A stretch of DNA of 64,000 bases, from NCBI GenBank assembly GCA_022605955.1, contig JAKCOZ010000018.1, forward strand, positions 4,534,001 through 4,598,000, in the 5' to 3' direction. Below are positions 1 through 13,708 of the stretch, piece after piece; positions within the stretch are counted from its first letter, which is position 1, and every line of letters starts with the position of its first letter. The notes under the pieces were generated by a model. That model did no database searches and had not been told where the DNA came from. It saw only the letters and a program-made list of their open reading frames with translations. This DNA comes from Rallus limicola. Its lineage: Eukaryota > Chordata > Aves > Gruiformes > Rallidae. A program made the translations under genes and the position numbers.

Positions 1-3000
1 AATGAAAAAGTGGACTCTACGTGTGTTTTTAGAAGGCATACATATGAAAAAGATAACCTCTCTAGTCAGTGCCATCACATAGGCAGTTAAGTCATGTTAA
101 ATGTTCGAATATTTAAAAAGTCAAATGCATTAATTGTTTTTTGTTAAACTTCCAAGTCCTTCTGATAAATCATATTTTGTGAGAAGAGCTACCTCCTTCC
201 TACTATGCACAATAAGTTAACAGAAAGAGATTTAAATATCAAAATCTTTATTTGCTGTAAGTTCAATCCTAAAGTCTTCACTCCAGCACACTGTCTTTTG
301 GAGTTTTGAAAGATGACAAAGATTTAGGACTGACTTCTAGCTTCTTAATTGTTTTTAAAGCGAGAAGACAGTTTTTTCTTGTTTTTCATGAATTCTCAAA
401 CACCAGCTTAGGATAGTTGCAACTACAGCTTCATATGAGTGTTCAAAGCAGCCACCATCTGCTAAGAAGTGGAAAGTCAGTTTCTCCTCTAAAGTCACTA
501 TCACAGCACATGGCAAATGACCCAGACAAAAAAGAACAGCTATAGTTCTTTCAAACTTTTCTTTCTGTATAAAACATACAAAGTGAAAGCACTTTTTAAT
601 CTTTACTAGCTTTATAATTCATTTCAGCAAATGATAAGGCCTGTGTTAGTAGATAAAACACTAATCCGTTCACCTCTAGGACAGCTGTTTTGTCTAATGC
701 AAGTACCTAAACAAACAAAATTGGGTGTTCTGCTGGGCAATAGTAATTCATATCAGAAAGCTGATCATCGTACATGATTTAGAACAATCAGCAGTCTTTG
801 GCAGAGACACTCAGCATTAAGCTATCATGGGCTGTGAATCATCACTTATCCTAGGAAGGATGTCATCAGGAGAAAAGGACAGAGGTCAATAGCAATGTAT
901 TGTAATAACAGCATACCTTTTTAACCAGATGCACAGCATCTACTTATATGAATAAGAAGTCAGAACTCTCATTTTTCACCATTACTCTGACCTCCACTGT
1001 CCTACTCACTCCAGGATTGGGCAGAGTAAATGAAGAAAATTAAAATGTTAAAACAATTACAGTCCCATATATGACCTTTAGGCATTTAGATTTGAACTGA
1101 GCGAGGCTGAATTCATAAAGACCTGACAGCTGTAAAGCTAAACATTTTACATATATCAAAATCTAATATACCTGTGGCAAGCTTCCCAATGTAATCTCAA
1201 CCATAAGCAGCCTCTGCAAATTCTGAACTATCAGCAACAGGAAAGTGTGAATTTTGATCAGTGCTTAGCTTTTTGAAGACATTTACTCTGAAACATTCTC
1301 TGTTCTATAAGCTGTATGCCTTGTTTGTCAATGAGTCAGTTCCTGTTAATAAGTCATGCAAAATGATGCAGACTGAAGTTATGCAAAGAAAATTATCTTT
1401 CTTGAAACTACTGTGTTAGCTGATTTGCCTACTTAACATGTTGTGACAGCTTCAAGATCTTGAAACTGTCTAGAGATATACACAAACCATTAAAAACTCC
1501 AAGAAAAGCTGCATTTGAAATAATAGCAAGTGTCAAAATATCTTGGAAAACGTAGGGCAATAAAATATTAATAACAAAACAGCTGTTTAACGGCAGCCTA
1601 CCAAACACTTACAACATGTTGATGTTATTTATACAAGAAAAGAGGATATGTCACATTTGGAAAATGATGTCCTATGGCTCTCCAGGATGCTTTAAGCACA
1701 TATTAGAAAAAGGAGGAAAAAAGAAAAGCTATTTAACTATATTTACATTTAACCAGTATAGTAGCAAAATAACAATTTACTTAGCTAAAAAGCTTTCTTT
1801 TTATACTGACTCTTGACAGCCTTCAAGAAAATAAGAACAAATAATACCTCATTCCGATGTTAACATTTTTGCTACATGACAGTGGTTTGTTGGTTTGTTT
1901 TTAGCTAACAAACACACAACAGCAACCAGGCTGTTGTTGTGAAGGCCCCTATTATCCATATAGGTTGAATGAGCTTAAGTAGATACAGGTGACCTCCAGT
2001 TGTAAGAGACAAAAGGAAAATAAAAATGTGAGGCACTACACTGAATATCTAGATTACTCTGCAGGATCAAGTATCATCAGAATAAATTGATAGATTTTTT
2101 TAAAAATTATTTTTATGGTATATAATTTTGAAAATATTGTAAACATGTAAAATCCTTTAAGAAAAGACAGATAGGGATGGGTTCAAGTTTGAATTTTTTG
2201 CTGCACAATGTGAAGAGCATCAAATGATTTCTCTATAGAAAGGGTACCTTATCCTGGTTTTTAGAGTTTTTCTGGACTCTTTAAAAAAAAAAAGAGAGAC
2301 ACACAAACCTTTACTTTTTTTTTATAGTGCCATTTTCTTAATGAGAAATTGATGAATGATGACATCTGGCAAGAAAGAAAAAGCATATGGTCTAACTAGC
2401 TGTTTCAACAGAGGTTAAAATCAGCTTTGCAATTTTCTCTGGTTGCCATTATGATTGACAGATCATCAAATAAATCACTCACTCCTGTCCCCCTCTGTGC
2501 TGGTCCTCTGTACCATCAAAGACACCAGGGGGTAAATTTGCACTGTAGTGTATGAGGAATTAGATACGCAAGATCCATTAACATAAATGGGATTTTTGCT
2601 CCTAATTCCCTGCACACCATGCTGAAAAATGTAGCTGTAGGATATAATATTCATGTTTTCTTCTTTATTCTATTTATAATTTTTAATTATTAATTCCTAA
2701 CATAATTGGTTTCTTCTAAAGAAAATGAAATGCCTAGCACATTACCTAAAATATTGTTTAAGGCCCCTTGAGCTTGATGTGGATGATGACAAGGAGCATG
2801 TATGCATGCAATCCAAAAACTCTAAGAAACTAGGGTGAAACAGAATTGCTAATCATAATCAAATTGTCTGTTCTTCCTTCAGAGCTATTACCCAAACCTT
2901 ACCTGTTTCAGCCAAACCCATGTTATCCTCATCTCTTTCAAAAAACACTCAAAATGGATTTAGCACTTGAAAGTCAGAAGAAAACAAAGGGTGGTTAATA

Positions 3001-6000
3001 CTAACTCAGAAACTGAAACATGGGGGTTGTGGGTTTTTTTAAATTATTATTAGAACAACTCTGGATCAGTGGAATCAGATAGAAGGGTGTTGCTTTGAGG
3101 CTTTTTATTTCATGATCCCTCAAACTTAGATAAAAGCAGTTTTTCTGAACAATGCTTGAATACAGTCTGCTTCCATTTGTTTTCAGTGAAAAATTCTGAA
3201 ACTGATTTATCTAATTGCAATCTGCAGCAATTGTAAGCCTTTCATTTTGATAAATGCGCAAATAATCAATTTGGGTGGATGTATTTTCTTTTTCAGGGGC
3301 TTAATGGCTATACTGGAAAAATTACAATTCAACTACATTGACATAGAAATGAGATATGAAAAGTTTTGGTATAATAAAACATTACCAGTTACAGAATATA
3401 GAACTTTTCCATGAACAGACTATCATCCATTGCTTTTCTATCTTAAACTGGAAAAGGCACCAAAAGAGTTGTTGAGACAAAGCTGTTTCTTTGTCTTCAT
3501 TAAATCTGTGCGGTATGATCAACATTTTTCAAAGATCTCCAAAGGTGTGTACTGAAGAGCTCAAAAAGAAAAGACAAAGTTTCAGGAGAAAAGATGGGTC
3601 AGGTTCAAAATTAAATGTTTGTTTTATCCATTTTAATACATGAGAGGAAAACGGTGAAGGCAGTCAGTGTGAGGGCTCTATAGAAAAATAGTATACATTA
3701 TGCACCTCACTTCATACATGTCTAAAAACTCATTGTCTGTCTCAAGTGTTTAAGCACTGTAAAGCTCCAAAAGTGAGGCCTTAAGCACCTTCGTCCTGTA
3801 ATAATGAAGCCTGCAGCTTTGTTGCAATGCTGTTGAGTATCTAAACAATATATTCCTTTAAACATCAAATGAAACTGCTAGTTTCCAAGCATTTCTGTTA
3901 CTTAAATCTGACTCTAGCTCCCTTATCTATCTTACTTTTCTCAAAGCAAATTAAAATTGATCAGACTTATCAGTAATGTGTTATCTTAAGTTTATTATTT
4001 CATGAGCTGTACTGAAAGGGTCTCTTCTTCCCCTGTCCAAACCTGAGATGACTTTGAGTATGCTGCTTATGGCAGTACTGACCACTTTTGCAGCTATAGC
4101 ACTGTGCAGATTTGTATCTAATTTGTTTTTCTACTATCACAAGATCTCTCAGTCCTATTTCTTCAGTCATTTCCTCTCAGTTGTATGAGCTTTCATTTTT
4201 CCCTGATGAACTTTCCTATGTTCATTATGAAATTTTAGTAAGCCAATTTGTCAACAAGATATACAAGGCAACAAATACTTTTTAATTCCCAAACAATGAT
4301 GCTGAAAATGAAGTCCTTAAAAATCATGTGAGCTTCTCTGTAACAATTCTCTCTCTCTTTCAGAGGAGGCATATTTTAAGCTGCTTAGCGTAGTTTCATA
4401 AATATTTTTGTCACAATTTATATTGGTAAACCACTTGAATTTCTTCAAAATTAATTGCAGACAGTGCTGTAATTGCAGCCAGTTAGGAGGTGCAAGTAGA
4501 ATTTATTTTTGTTTTCATTAGAGTGATCTGAGAGAGACTGTTCCATCTTTGGTCAATATAATTCTGTCTTCCTATCTAGTTTTAAACTATAGAATCTTCC
4601 TATCTGATAAGAACATGTTAAGCCAAATTAATGTATAGAAAAACTGAATTAAAAAGAAAAGACAAATCAAACTAATTTTCAATGTGATTACTTCTGAATT
4701 TTTGATACCATGTACCTAATATCAACAAAGACAACATATATCTGATGAGTGTAACTATAGATTCAAAATCACTGGAGAAATGAAGTTTATTAAATGTGAC
4801 TAAGGCAAAATTTCTCAAATATATAGTTATCTTAGAAAATACTGGAATTCCTGATGTGTTTCAGGGTGGCTCCTTGGTTCAGAGAAACAGTAGTTTGTAT
4901 TCTATCATGATTGATATATATTCTTCTATATGGATAGACAGTCTTCTATATGGTTATCTATAAAGTATATACTCAAAAAGCTTTTAAATTGAGCCTGATA
5001 TATCTACATGTATGCCCAGTGTCTTCAGCAAGTATCATACTTAAATGCAAATTTCTAAGTTACTTGCTAATGTACATTGATTCACCTTTTCTCTACAAAC
5101 TGTTTACTGACTAGTGAATGCAGAAATCTTCTCTTACTCCCTGTCCAATGACCTCACTGAGAATATTTAGTCCCTCATATCCTTGATTTTATTGTCTATA
5201 ATCTGAAACTGCAGTGCTTGCACACGAAGGGACCGTTTTATCACAATAAAGTTCTTCAAAGATGGCACCATCTACTGAAGTACCATTTGCAGACCATGAT
5301 TATTATTACTGCTTATAGGAAAACTATGGAAGAAACCTACGATGTAGTTAAAATTATCGGATAAAAGAAACTTCCCTTTCAATGGCTTGTTGCTGTATTA
5401 CAAAGAAATACACAGACTGCAGTATCATATGTAATGCTGTTCATAAAACTGAGCAGCTTAAAACAGACTTCTTGTGTTACTTTGAACAGTTATCAAAACT
5501 ACTAAAACCAAACCAATCAAGCAACCACAACACAGAAAAATAAAAACCAAACACTAGAGTACCACTGACTTCAAATTGATTTTTAAAGGTGAGATACTTA
5601 ACTATCCCAAGTAGTTATGGATTATTACTTTCTAGACAAACAGAAGTAAAGTGTCTAAATTATTTCAAATATTCATGTCTCACATAAATGCTCTTCATCA
5701 ATCTTAAGTATAGTGTTGTGTTTTGAGACTTCCTTGTAAACATAATTCCTCTTCATTCATATTAGTATTTCTGAAATGAATGTTAACAAAACCCCAGATA
5801 ATAAAAGAAATATTCTTGTACTTAATTTGTAAGAGAAATAAAAACCAAAGCGAAATGGAAAGCTGTTGTGAGGTATTGACTTAAAGGAGCAATAAGCACA
5901 GAAAGGATGTAAACATTTACTCGAGAAAGAAACAGACACACTATTTATGTTGTTAATTTTATCTAAAAAAACCCCAAACCAAACCCCACAACTGGGCAGG

Positions 6001-6905
6001 ACAGAATATGGTTTCTATCCCTTGTAACATTACTGTTGAGTTTGCCAGGGAAATGCTTTTTATCCCTTAGGGGCTTATTTCTAAACATCGGCTGTGCAAT
6101 CTAGAAACCTGAAAGGTTTCTTTTTTGTTTTCAAGGCTGTGAAAACAAAACTGGAACTGTGAACATCTCAGTCTCAAACAACAAAACCAAAATAAGCCTA
6201 TAATATTTGAACTTTAATTTCAAGCCCATTACAGTTCATAGAGGTTTTGTTTCCTACTTGACTATGTCTGTGCTATAACAGTATCTGATTTTATCTCACT
6301 GAACCCTGTACTAACAATAGAGGAGAGAAGGAAAGATTCTGACCTAAAATATTCAAAGTATATTATCTTAAACATGTTAGTAATCCTGACCTTTCCAAGT
6401 TGGTTAAGGAATGGATAAAGCGACTATCAAAATTTTTAAGAAGCTGAGAACTCCAGCCAGGGTAGCTGGCAAGGATAAATCCAACATGAACAATAAAGAC
6501 AAAGGTCAGAGGGTAGATATATGAAAATTACTTTGTACAAGTGAGGACAGGAATACTGTTACATCTTTCGTTTCTTTAGAGTCTCTGAATAATAATTTCC
6601 TTTTGATAAGGATTTAAATGAGCTTTATAATAGGAGACTGTACTTCCTTTTTGGGTAAAAACCTCCTTTAAACAGAACAATACTCTAAAGATTACTGGAG
6701 CAGGAGTAAACAACATTACTTGGTCACACACAAAGGAAGTGCACTGCAGACAACTTGCAGCAATGAAGGATTCCTCATTAACAGAATGGCCACAAACCAA
6801 CATAAACAGCACAAAAGAGAAGGAAACAAAGATTTTCAGCAAAAAAGGGTTCAAAGCCCTCAAAATTAGAAAACTAAAGGAATTCCTTTTTGAGTTTGGC
6901 TATAT
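1..6905. other. Intergenic, AT-rich, no gene seen
   Basis: About 6.9 kb of unique-looking AT-rich DNA. The open frames are all below 100 codons, have no recognisable domain, and look like chance. Small local structures only: two adjacent perfect inverted repeats at 1893-1913 and 1916-1937, a repeated CTTCTATATGG motif around 4923-4953, and an A-run followed by CCCC/CC blocks at 5965-5983. I see no interspersed repeat of known family here, although old decayed copies could be missed by eye. Confidence 0.7.
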
Positions 6906-6910
6906 ACACA

Positions 6911-7498
6911 TGTCGTGGTTTCACCCCGGCTGTGGGCCGAGATCCATGCAGCTGCCTGCTCCTTAAAGCAAAAGAGCAGGGGAAGAGGGAAAGGGGGGGG
7001 AAACAAGGGAAGGGAAAAGGAAGGGGCAAATAACTCCAAAACCAAGAAACTAAGAGGCCCGAGGGTTGGGATAAGGATAGTTTACTAAGATAACAGAAAG
7101 ATAAAATATAACAATGCTAACAGGACTTTAGAGCAAAAGAATATAAAACTATTGATACCCAATGCAGTTTCTCACCGAACCACACAACTCAGGCCGCACC
7201 ACCCAGAGCCGTCCCGGAACCCGACCGTCCCCCCAAGAACCTCGCATCCCACCACCGCTCGCATCCCGGAACCGCCCCTCTTCTTCCTCCCATCAGCCCC
7301 CCTTTATCCTGGGCAGGATGTAATTGGCATGGAATACTCTCTTTGGCCCATCTGGGTCACCTGTCCTGGCTTTGACTGTCTGACTGCAACTAAAAACATC
7401 AGGGTGTTATCAGCACTGCTTTCATTTTAACTCCCAAACACAGCATTCCATCCGCTGCTACAAATGAAGTTAACTCTATCCTGACTGAAACCAGGACA
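6911..7498 (+). mobile_element. Solo LTR of an avian endogenous retrovirus (ERVL-like)
   Basis: A 588-bp element with inverted termini: it starts TGTCGTGGTTTC and ends GAAACCAGGACA, so 11 of 12 terminal bases are complementary. It is flanked by a perfect 5-bp direct duplication, ACACA, at 6906-6910 and 7499-7503. These are the marks of an integrated LTR. No internal retroviral genes or second LTR are present, so the provirus has been reduced to a solo LTR by recombination. The body is much richer in GC and CpG than its surroundings (7190-7310), has a G8 run near 6996, a 10-base direct repeat CTCGCATCCC at 7241 and 7258, and a TATAAA-like stretch near 7143. The GTTGGGATAAGGATAGTTTA and CTGGGTCACCTGTCCTGGC stretches resemble avian LTRs I remember, which set the tentative plus orientation. 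A 5-bp duplication fits ERVL or ERV1 better than the usual 6 bp of ERVK. A 92-codon open frame lies inside it at 7152-7430 and is not taken as a gene. Confidence 0.88.
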
Positions 7499-8115
7499 AC
7501 ACATAGGTTAAAAAAAGTCTGCTGTGACAGAAGCTTTTAGCCCACGACTAGTGGAGGTGCGTATACCCCTTCTCTGCAGATTCCTGTCCAGCACAAACTG
7601 AGGCTTGCACAGAGAAAGGCAGGATATGTAATCTGCATCTGTACTCAAAAGAAAAAAGTAAAAGCCTAGAAAGCTTAAAGCAGTACAGTTGTACAGCTAA
7701 TGTAAAATCACTGGCAGCAAAATATTTATTAGAGCTTCCAGTGACGCATAAGACTGGCTGAGTAAGAGGCCACCACAGGCTGGGACAAAGAACATCTTTT
7801 GTTGTAAGGCTTCATCCTATGAAATCAGATCTGAACCCCTTGCTCCTTTGGAACGTTGCTGAAGTCTTCAAGAAAGGAAAGATTATCATCAAGCTTTAAA
7901 AATCTTATTCAGAAAAGCATAAACAAACACTGGTCACAACACTCAGATTATAAAACTGGCTGCTGACCACAATGGAAATATATCAACCTGAGGATGCTGA
8001 TCAATGATTTATTTTCTTTCTTTCTGATTTTTGTAAAATAAATGCTACACATCTGATACTTTTGCCCTGCTACATTTGTTTTTACATTTCCTCCTCTGAT
8101 GGAAGAAAGCAAGAA

Positions 8116-8117
<2 letters not shown>

Positions 8118-8150
<33 letters not shown>
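8118..8150. repeat. (CA)n microsatellite
   Basis: About 33 bases of uninterrupted CA dinucleotide repeat, the longest pure CA tract in the window. Such a tract is likely to be length-polymorphic. A minus-strand open frame across it (7948-8172) owes its VCVCVC stretch to the repeat and is not a gene. Confidence 0.97.
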
Positions 8151-8153
<3 letters not shown>

Positions 8154-10440
8154 ATCCGTCACTTTGCAGCAAAACAATCCATATTCATATCTGATGGTGC
8201 AATATGTAATCCTGTCTTCAGATAACATGTTTGTAATGTGAAGTGATAAAGTGCTGAACAAATCACTTACACTGACAAGTGTTAGAGTGCAAATGAAAGT
8301 CTAAAGGCACTACAATACTAGGGGGAACACTGGAGTTAAACCAGGGATGGCAATTGTGCAGAGCATTCTCACTGTCTGTGTGACAGCCAGCAGGGCTGGG
8401 CAACGCACACCACACTGCTAATCATACACCCAAAAGAAAAAAATCATCTCCGGCTCCTCTGTGGCAGGGTAGTATTCAGACAGGATTAATCATGGCCATA
8501 ATGGATGGGAACATAAACACAATGCTTTTGTTATTAAACTCTAACTTCAAAGTCATAGCACTTCCCATGCAGTAGTAGTACAATTCATAAATTAGGGGAA
8601 AGCGTTTGACATTCATTTGTTAAATAACCTGTTTCTGAAATGGAACAACGGGTCAAGATAAGTCAATTACTATTTACACATTTATCCAGCTGTATGACAG
8701 CTGTAGTCATAGGTAAAACACACACTTGCATAAGGGAAGAAGTCTGCTGAGAGTGGAAAAATAATCCAGTAATTTGCCGCAGCAGCCTCCATTCCCAGCT
8801 TTGCTCTGTGCTACACTCCATCCTGTCCCACAGCATCCTCCCCAGTACAAGGGACTTTTACCAAGGGATAGCTGCACTGAGTAAAACAATGCATTGCTGA
8901 GCTCGCTCTCCCCAGACTTAGAGCTACAAAGGCTGAGAAGAGCTTTGAATTTACTGTAACGGCCACTTGCTGCCCTTGGCCAGGGTCGGAATGAGCTTCA
9001 CCTCTGGAGAAGGGTAAATCCCCATGCTTGGGGCAGAAAAAAGGGACAGGAAAATGGAAGGACATTGCCTCAACACGTGTGTTCTGTGTAGGGGACTGTA
9101 AAATTCCAGAGAAACTGAGAAACAAAAGCAGAAAATTAAGAGAAGGGAAAAGGGCAAATACAAAGTTTAGAGGTAAGTGGCAAGTGACAGGCAAAAAAAA
9201 ACCCCATGGAATGAAACACTTGGATAAGCAAAGAAGCAACAGGATAAGAAAGTTACTCTTCAGTTACTGTTTTATATGATTTTGTTTACCCAAAGCACAG
9301 AGATGAAGCATAAAATGATTAACATCCAATGGAGTAAAGAATATTTATAACCATCTATTACTATAGGAAGTAAGTTCAAGTTCATTTAAAAAGAAATATC
9401 AAACTTGCTGGCATTTAAAATAAGACAAGGTTAGATAATTTTAAATTAAATTTTAAATGCAAGTGAAATTTGTAATTTGTTGTACAGCTGCTGACATTTT
9501 TGGTTTTCCCCAGACTCCTGAAGAGGCTAGAAGGCTTTATCTCAAAGAAGGGAGGAAGGACAGGAATCAAATTCCCGCTGAAAAGACGTATACATAAACC
9601 ATTAAACCTGCCGTATCTTGTGGTGCTGATCACAACCTTAGAAAACAATGAGGAGAAGATATGGAATAGGGAGACAAATCATACAAGTATGTACAGGGAA
9701 ATAGCAAATCTAGCAGAGTAGATTTTCAGATGAACAAGCCTTTGATAATATTAAAGACAAGGATGCAGCCACCCTACAGTTGATTTCTATCACCAGTTAC
9801 TCTGTGTTGTCTTTTATATCAACACAAAAATAATTTTAAATACTGGAACGCGTTTTTTTGTTGGTAGTGTTTTTATACTCACTTTGCACTGATGCATGAT
9901 TCCACAGTTGTATAGGGAAAAGGACAGGAAAGTCACTGGTCGCTGCCTAAAAAGACATCTGGTGGTTTTAAATAACATTTTAATTTGAAATGTAATAAGG
10001 TTAAGAGTGGGATTCTGAAAAGTTCATGCTAAGCAACTCCATAGACCATTACAGCCGTGATCATCTGAACTTAAGGTCAGGGAGATTTTGTTCTAATGAT
10101 CCAAATTTCATTTTGCTTTAGCATCTGTTTCTTTCTTCAAGTCAAAGCATTGCTCTTTAACATGCCTCTGACACCTGGGGTGAGGCTCTGAAAGGTTACC
10201 TCAAGATAACAGCAGACAACACATGCACAAGTCTAAAGTGTATGAAAAAAATCCTTTTGATGAATATGCAAAGACAGCATAAAAATAGGTAACTGTGGGA
10301 AGTCTGTCACAAAATTTGGAAGTTGCCTGTTCTGTCTTCTGTGGCGAATCATAGCTGTAACTCGAGTCAAACATGTGCTGAGGTTTCTTTCGGTTACTAA
10401 CCTAAATGAACAACTAATTTTTTTTCTTTCCCCTTAACAG

Positions 10441-10486
10441 GAGCATCCTAAACAGGAAGGTCTGCTTAGGGCAGACTCCACTTGAG
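10441..10486 (+). other. Possible non-coding exon behind a strong splice acceptor
   Basis: Upstream lies a perfect TACTAAC branch-point match (10395-10401), then a pyrimidine-rich tract and CCCCTTAACAG ending at 10440. The branch A is about 40 nt from the AG, within the usual range. A plausible donor, GAG|GTACCA, follows at 10486/10487, which would define a 46-nt exon. One of its three frames is open, but 46 nt is too short to argue for coding. No neighbouring exon, promoter or poly(A) signal was identified, so a lncRNA exon or pure chance are both possible. Confidence 0.22.
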
Positions 10487-13400
10487 GTACCAACCCCACC
10501 TCAAATGCTGGCAATCCCTGTTAATCACTCTAAGTGCACTGCTGATTTGTTTACTAGCGAAACTGCCAGTTTTCAAACTGCTCGCAGTACTGTTGTTTAC
10601 AAGCTGCAGATGTAAATCACGAGATAATCATAGCAAGGTGACAGCAACAAAACGTCCGAGCCCCTTTGAGGAGACAAGATGACAGGGGATAGAGCAGACC
10701 TGCTCAACTGATAATTCCCTAACACCAAACATAGGCTGCTAATTTTGGCCAATATTTTTCCAGTTTTAAATAAAATATGTATCATCATTCTATTAACATA
10801 ATCAATGGATTTTGCTGAGGAGATTCCACCTCACTCCACAGAGTTGTGGGTCACACAGACAATAAGCTGTCAAAGGAAAGGGGGACATATGGACATAAAA
10901 TTTTGTCCTGTCTGGTGGACAAAAGTCCACCAGGCCCTTGGGCAGGGACAAGGCATATTACTACCATGTCAGGTAGCAGAAAAGAAGACATGATACCTTC
11001 TATTTCTCTTTGGCTATTCATCATGAAGGAAAAAAGCAAACTTCAGTCAACAGTAAATATATTGAAACAATATTGAAATATATTGTTTTCTCAAACTCAC
11101 ATGCCATGAACTCTACAATTTTTTGCAAGAGCACAGACTCCAAACTGAGCCAGATCCACTGCAAAATGGAAAAGGTAGAGAGATGTGGAAGAGAACATAG
11201 TTCTGGCCTGATAATTTTGTCAGGACCTCGTAACAGGTTCAGAAAAACAGCCATGAACGTTCACCTTCACTTAGTAAAATGACCTTCTGTTACCCTTTAA
11301 ACAGCTTGTTAGTACTTATCACTGCAACAGTTTTATCCAAACCTATTTCTGCAAGTCAAAAAATACTTTAATAAAGAATTGCTTTGGGGGCATGAGGGCA
11401 CAGCTGGGTCTGAAACCCAGCTAAACTGTTGTGACCCCTGTGGCTTCCAACTTGGCCTTCACATAAGATGTACAGCTGGGGAAAAAAGAGTGGGAGATGA
11501 TGACCTTTTAGTCCCATTATGAACCAGATCTTAAATCTGCAGAGGTCAACAGAAGGATTCCTGATATTTTTCATTCTCCAGCTGTGGTTCAAAGCTTGTT
11601 GACTTTTTCTAATTTGTTACACGTGCAATTGGACATACAGACAGAATGCGGCAAGTGCATTTAGCAGCTTTTTCACAACTGCCCCTGGTATTTCATGACT
11701 AATTACAAGTTAATCTATTTCGTCATTCCCACTTTGAAAAAAATCTTGAAGTGTATGCTTTAAAATAGCTTAAAACTTGCAGTTAGCATCCATTCAGAAT
11801 CTTGATGCCCACATGTACAGGAGACAGTCATGAAGCTGTAGCATTGGTACATCTTATTTCCTTGAGTTCTGTTAAATGGGAGACCAGCAGCAAGCTTAAC
11901 AGAGACGCTTAAACTGTTGAGCTTGGGCTGCGGACTAAAATCTCTACCTCACCTTAACTTTTCACTGTTGAGGAGAGGGTTACAAAAACTGAAGAGGCTT
12001 GAGAATTCATCCAAGGTACCAAAGGCAACCCCAAAATACCCCTTATCACAGGCTTTTTCTTACGTGCTCAGCAAGTCAGTGTCTCTTTTTATTAGTATAT
12101 GCAGAAGAGCATAGCTACTGGTACAAGCACTGTGTTAAGGCACATCAACATTTTGCATACAGATTCTGTTTTGCTCATATACAGACAGAAAACACACAAG
12201 GGAATTAGATGGCACAACTCTTCTCTGCTGCTTAAGCCCACCAACAACAAAAAGCCTACTGGCATATCATCATGGATGCTAATGTAAATGTTACTGTTTG
12301 GAGATTCAGATATTCACTATTACAACCGCCTGTCCCAAACCAGTTAAAAGTCAAACAGGAGGACTGCTTCTCACAGCTTTCTGGTACTATTAAGACCATG
12401 AACTAAATTACTGGGATAAGCATCTGAATCAGGAATAGATATGAAAGAACACACCATTTAATCAAGTCTCACGGGGAGGAATGGCTGCCTTCTGAACATT
12501 TCCTTCCACAAAAAGCATGAGTAATGCATCAGGGAGAAAAAACAAAGAACAGACAGCAACCTCAGACTCTCTAAACGGGGGCACTGTGTTGTCATTAATG
12601 ACTAACACCAGAAAGTGTCTAGAAAAACTGCAACAATAAGCATAAGGGAAACTGAAGCAATAACATCACACTTTCACAGTTATAAAATCTCTCTGACATG
12701 CTTGGCAAGGAAGTTTAGCGTGAAGGGGTTAGTATATGCATGATGTAGTAGCAGCAGAAAAAGAATGAAAAAAAGCCTCTCTATTCGTTGATTAATCACA
12801 AGCATGTCCTTGAGTTCCCTTCAAATGTTTGACCATGACAAAAAAAAATTACTATCCAATGAAAGAGAATGACACCATCTTTTGAAAGCAAAACTCAACA
12901 AGGTGCCATCAAATTTGACAAATCTATGGCAATATACTGTATACTAGCCTGCACAATTGGATGAAATTATGGTCAAAGTCAGTAGATGTCTCCCAGCATT
13001 TTAAAGACAGATTGAACTTGTGAAGAAATCCTGAGCACTCCTTGCAATACTCTCCTGATACTCATGATTTTTTCCCTGCAGCTGGTTTGTTGTAACTGGG
13101 AATGCATATTGAAGCAGCTGAAAGTCTTTGATAAAAAGAGAGAACTCAAATGCAACGTTTGTACACTTAAAAACATGTAAAAATTTTGGTACATATGGAT
13201 AAATTGTGACTTTTAACATGACCAGTGTCCTTTTCTTACATGGCACACTGTAATCATTTTCCTCTTCGGGATTCTGATTTTCCATTAAAATAAACCTGTT
13301 TTCCACATAAAGCCCTATTTTGTAATGACTGTGCTTAAACCCCATAAGGTGGCCTTTGCTTACAGCTCACAATTTTGGTTAGCTGGTGTCTGTGTTGAAA

Positions 13401-13708
13401 TGAACCCCAGGACAGGCAATCACTGTAGAAAATGCTGCAGGTAGGGCAACACCTTATTTCTGTTTGCTTTAGTCAGGTAGGTGACCTGACACAAGGAATT
13501 TGGGAAAAATTATCAGTAATTTACATGGTTTTGATGAGACTTTTTTTTTTTTCTTCCCTATTTCTATTTTGTTACTTTTCTGTACTGCAGTTTGCTTGGC
13601 AAAGCATTTTCTGAAGTATGCCCTAAAATTTCTCTGAGCTATTGGGGAGTAATTTCCTCAGCCTAATCTCCTCCACAGGTCTGTAAAAGCTGTAGGATAA
13701 AAGGGGAA

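Larger units (their letters stand above)
7504..13708. other. Intergenic, no supported gene
   Basis: Unique AT-rich DNA after the LTR. It contains a CA microsatellite at 8118-8150 and a convincing splice-acceptor-like signal ending at 10440. A 142-codon open frame on the minus strand (8811-9239) and a 114-codon one (13001-13345, minus) have no recognisable domain and are judged accidental. An inverted repeat of 9 bp (AAACAATAT / ATATTGTTT) sits near 11066-11089. Confidence 0.65.

Noticed and set aside
6104..6126. GAAACCT/AGGTTTC hairpin followed by a T run, like an intrinsic terminator
   Set aside because: The window is vertebrate nuclear DNA, with no bacterial gene upstream. The likeness is accidental.
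7152..7430. Proline-rich 92-codon open frame
   Set aside because: Lies entirely within the solo LTR and reflects its C-rich composition.
8811..9239. 142-codon open frame, minus strand
   Set aside because: Hydrophobic low-complexity product without a domain; overlaps other accidental frames on both strands.
13542..13553. T run as a possible retroposon tail
   Set aside because: Homopolymer runs of this size are frequent here, and no element body or duplication is attached.
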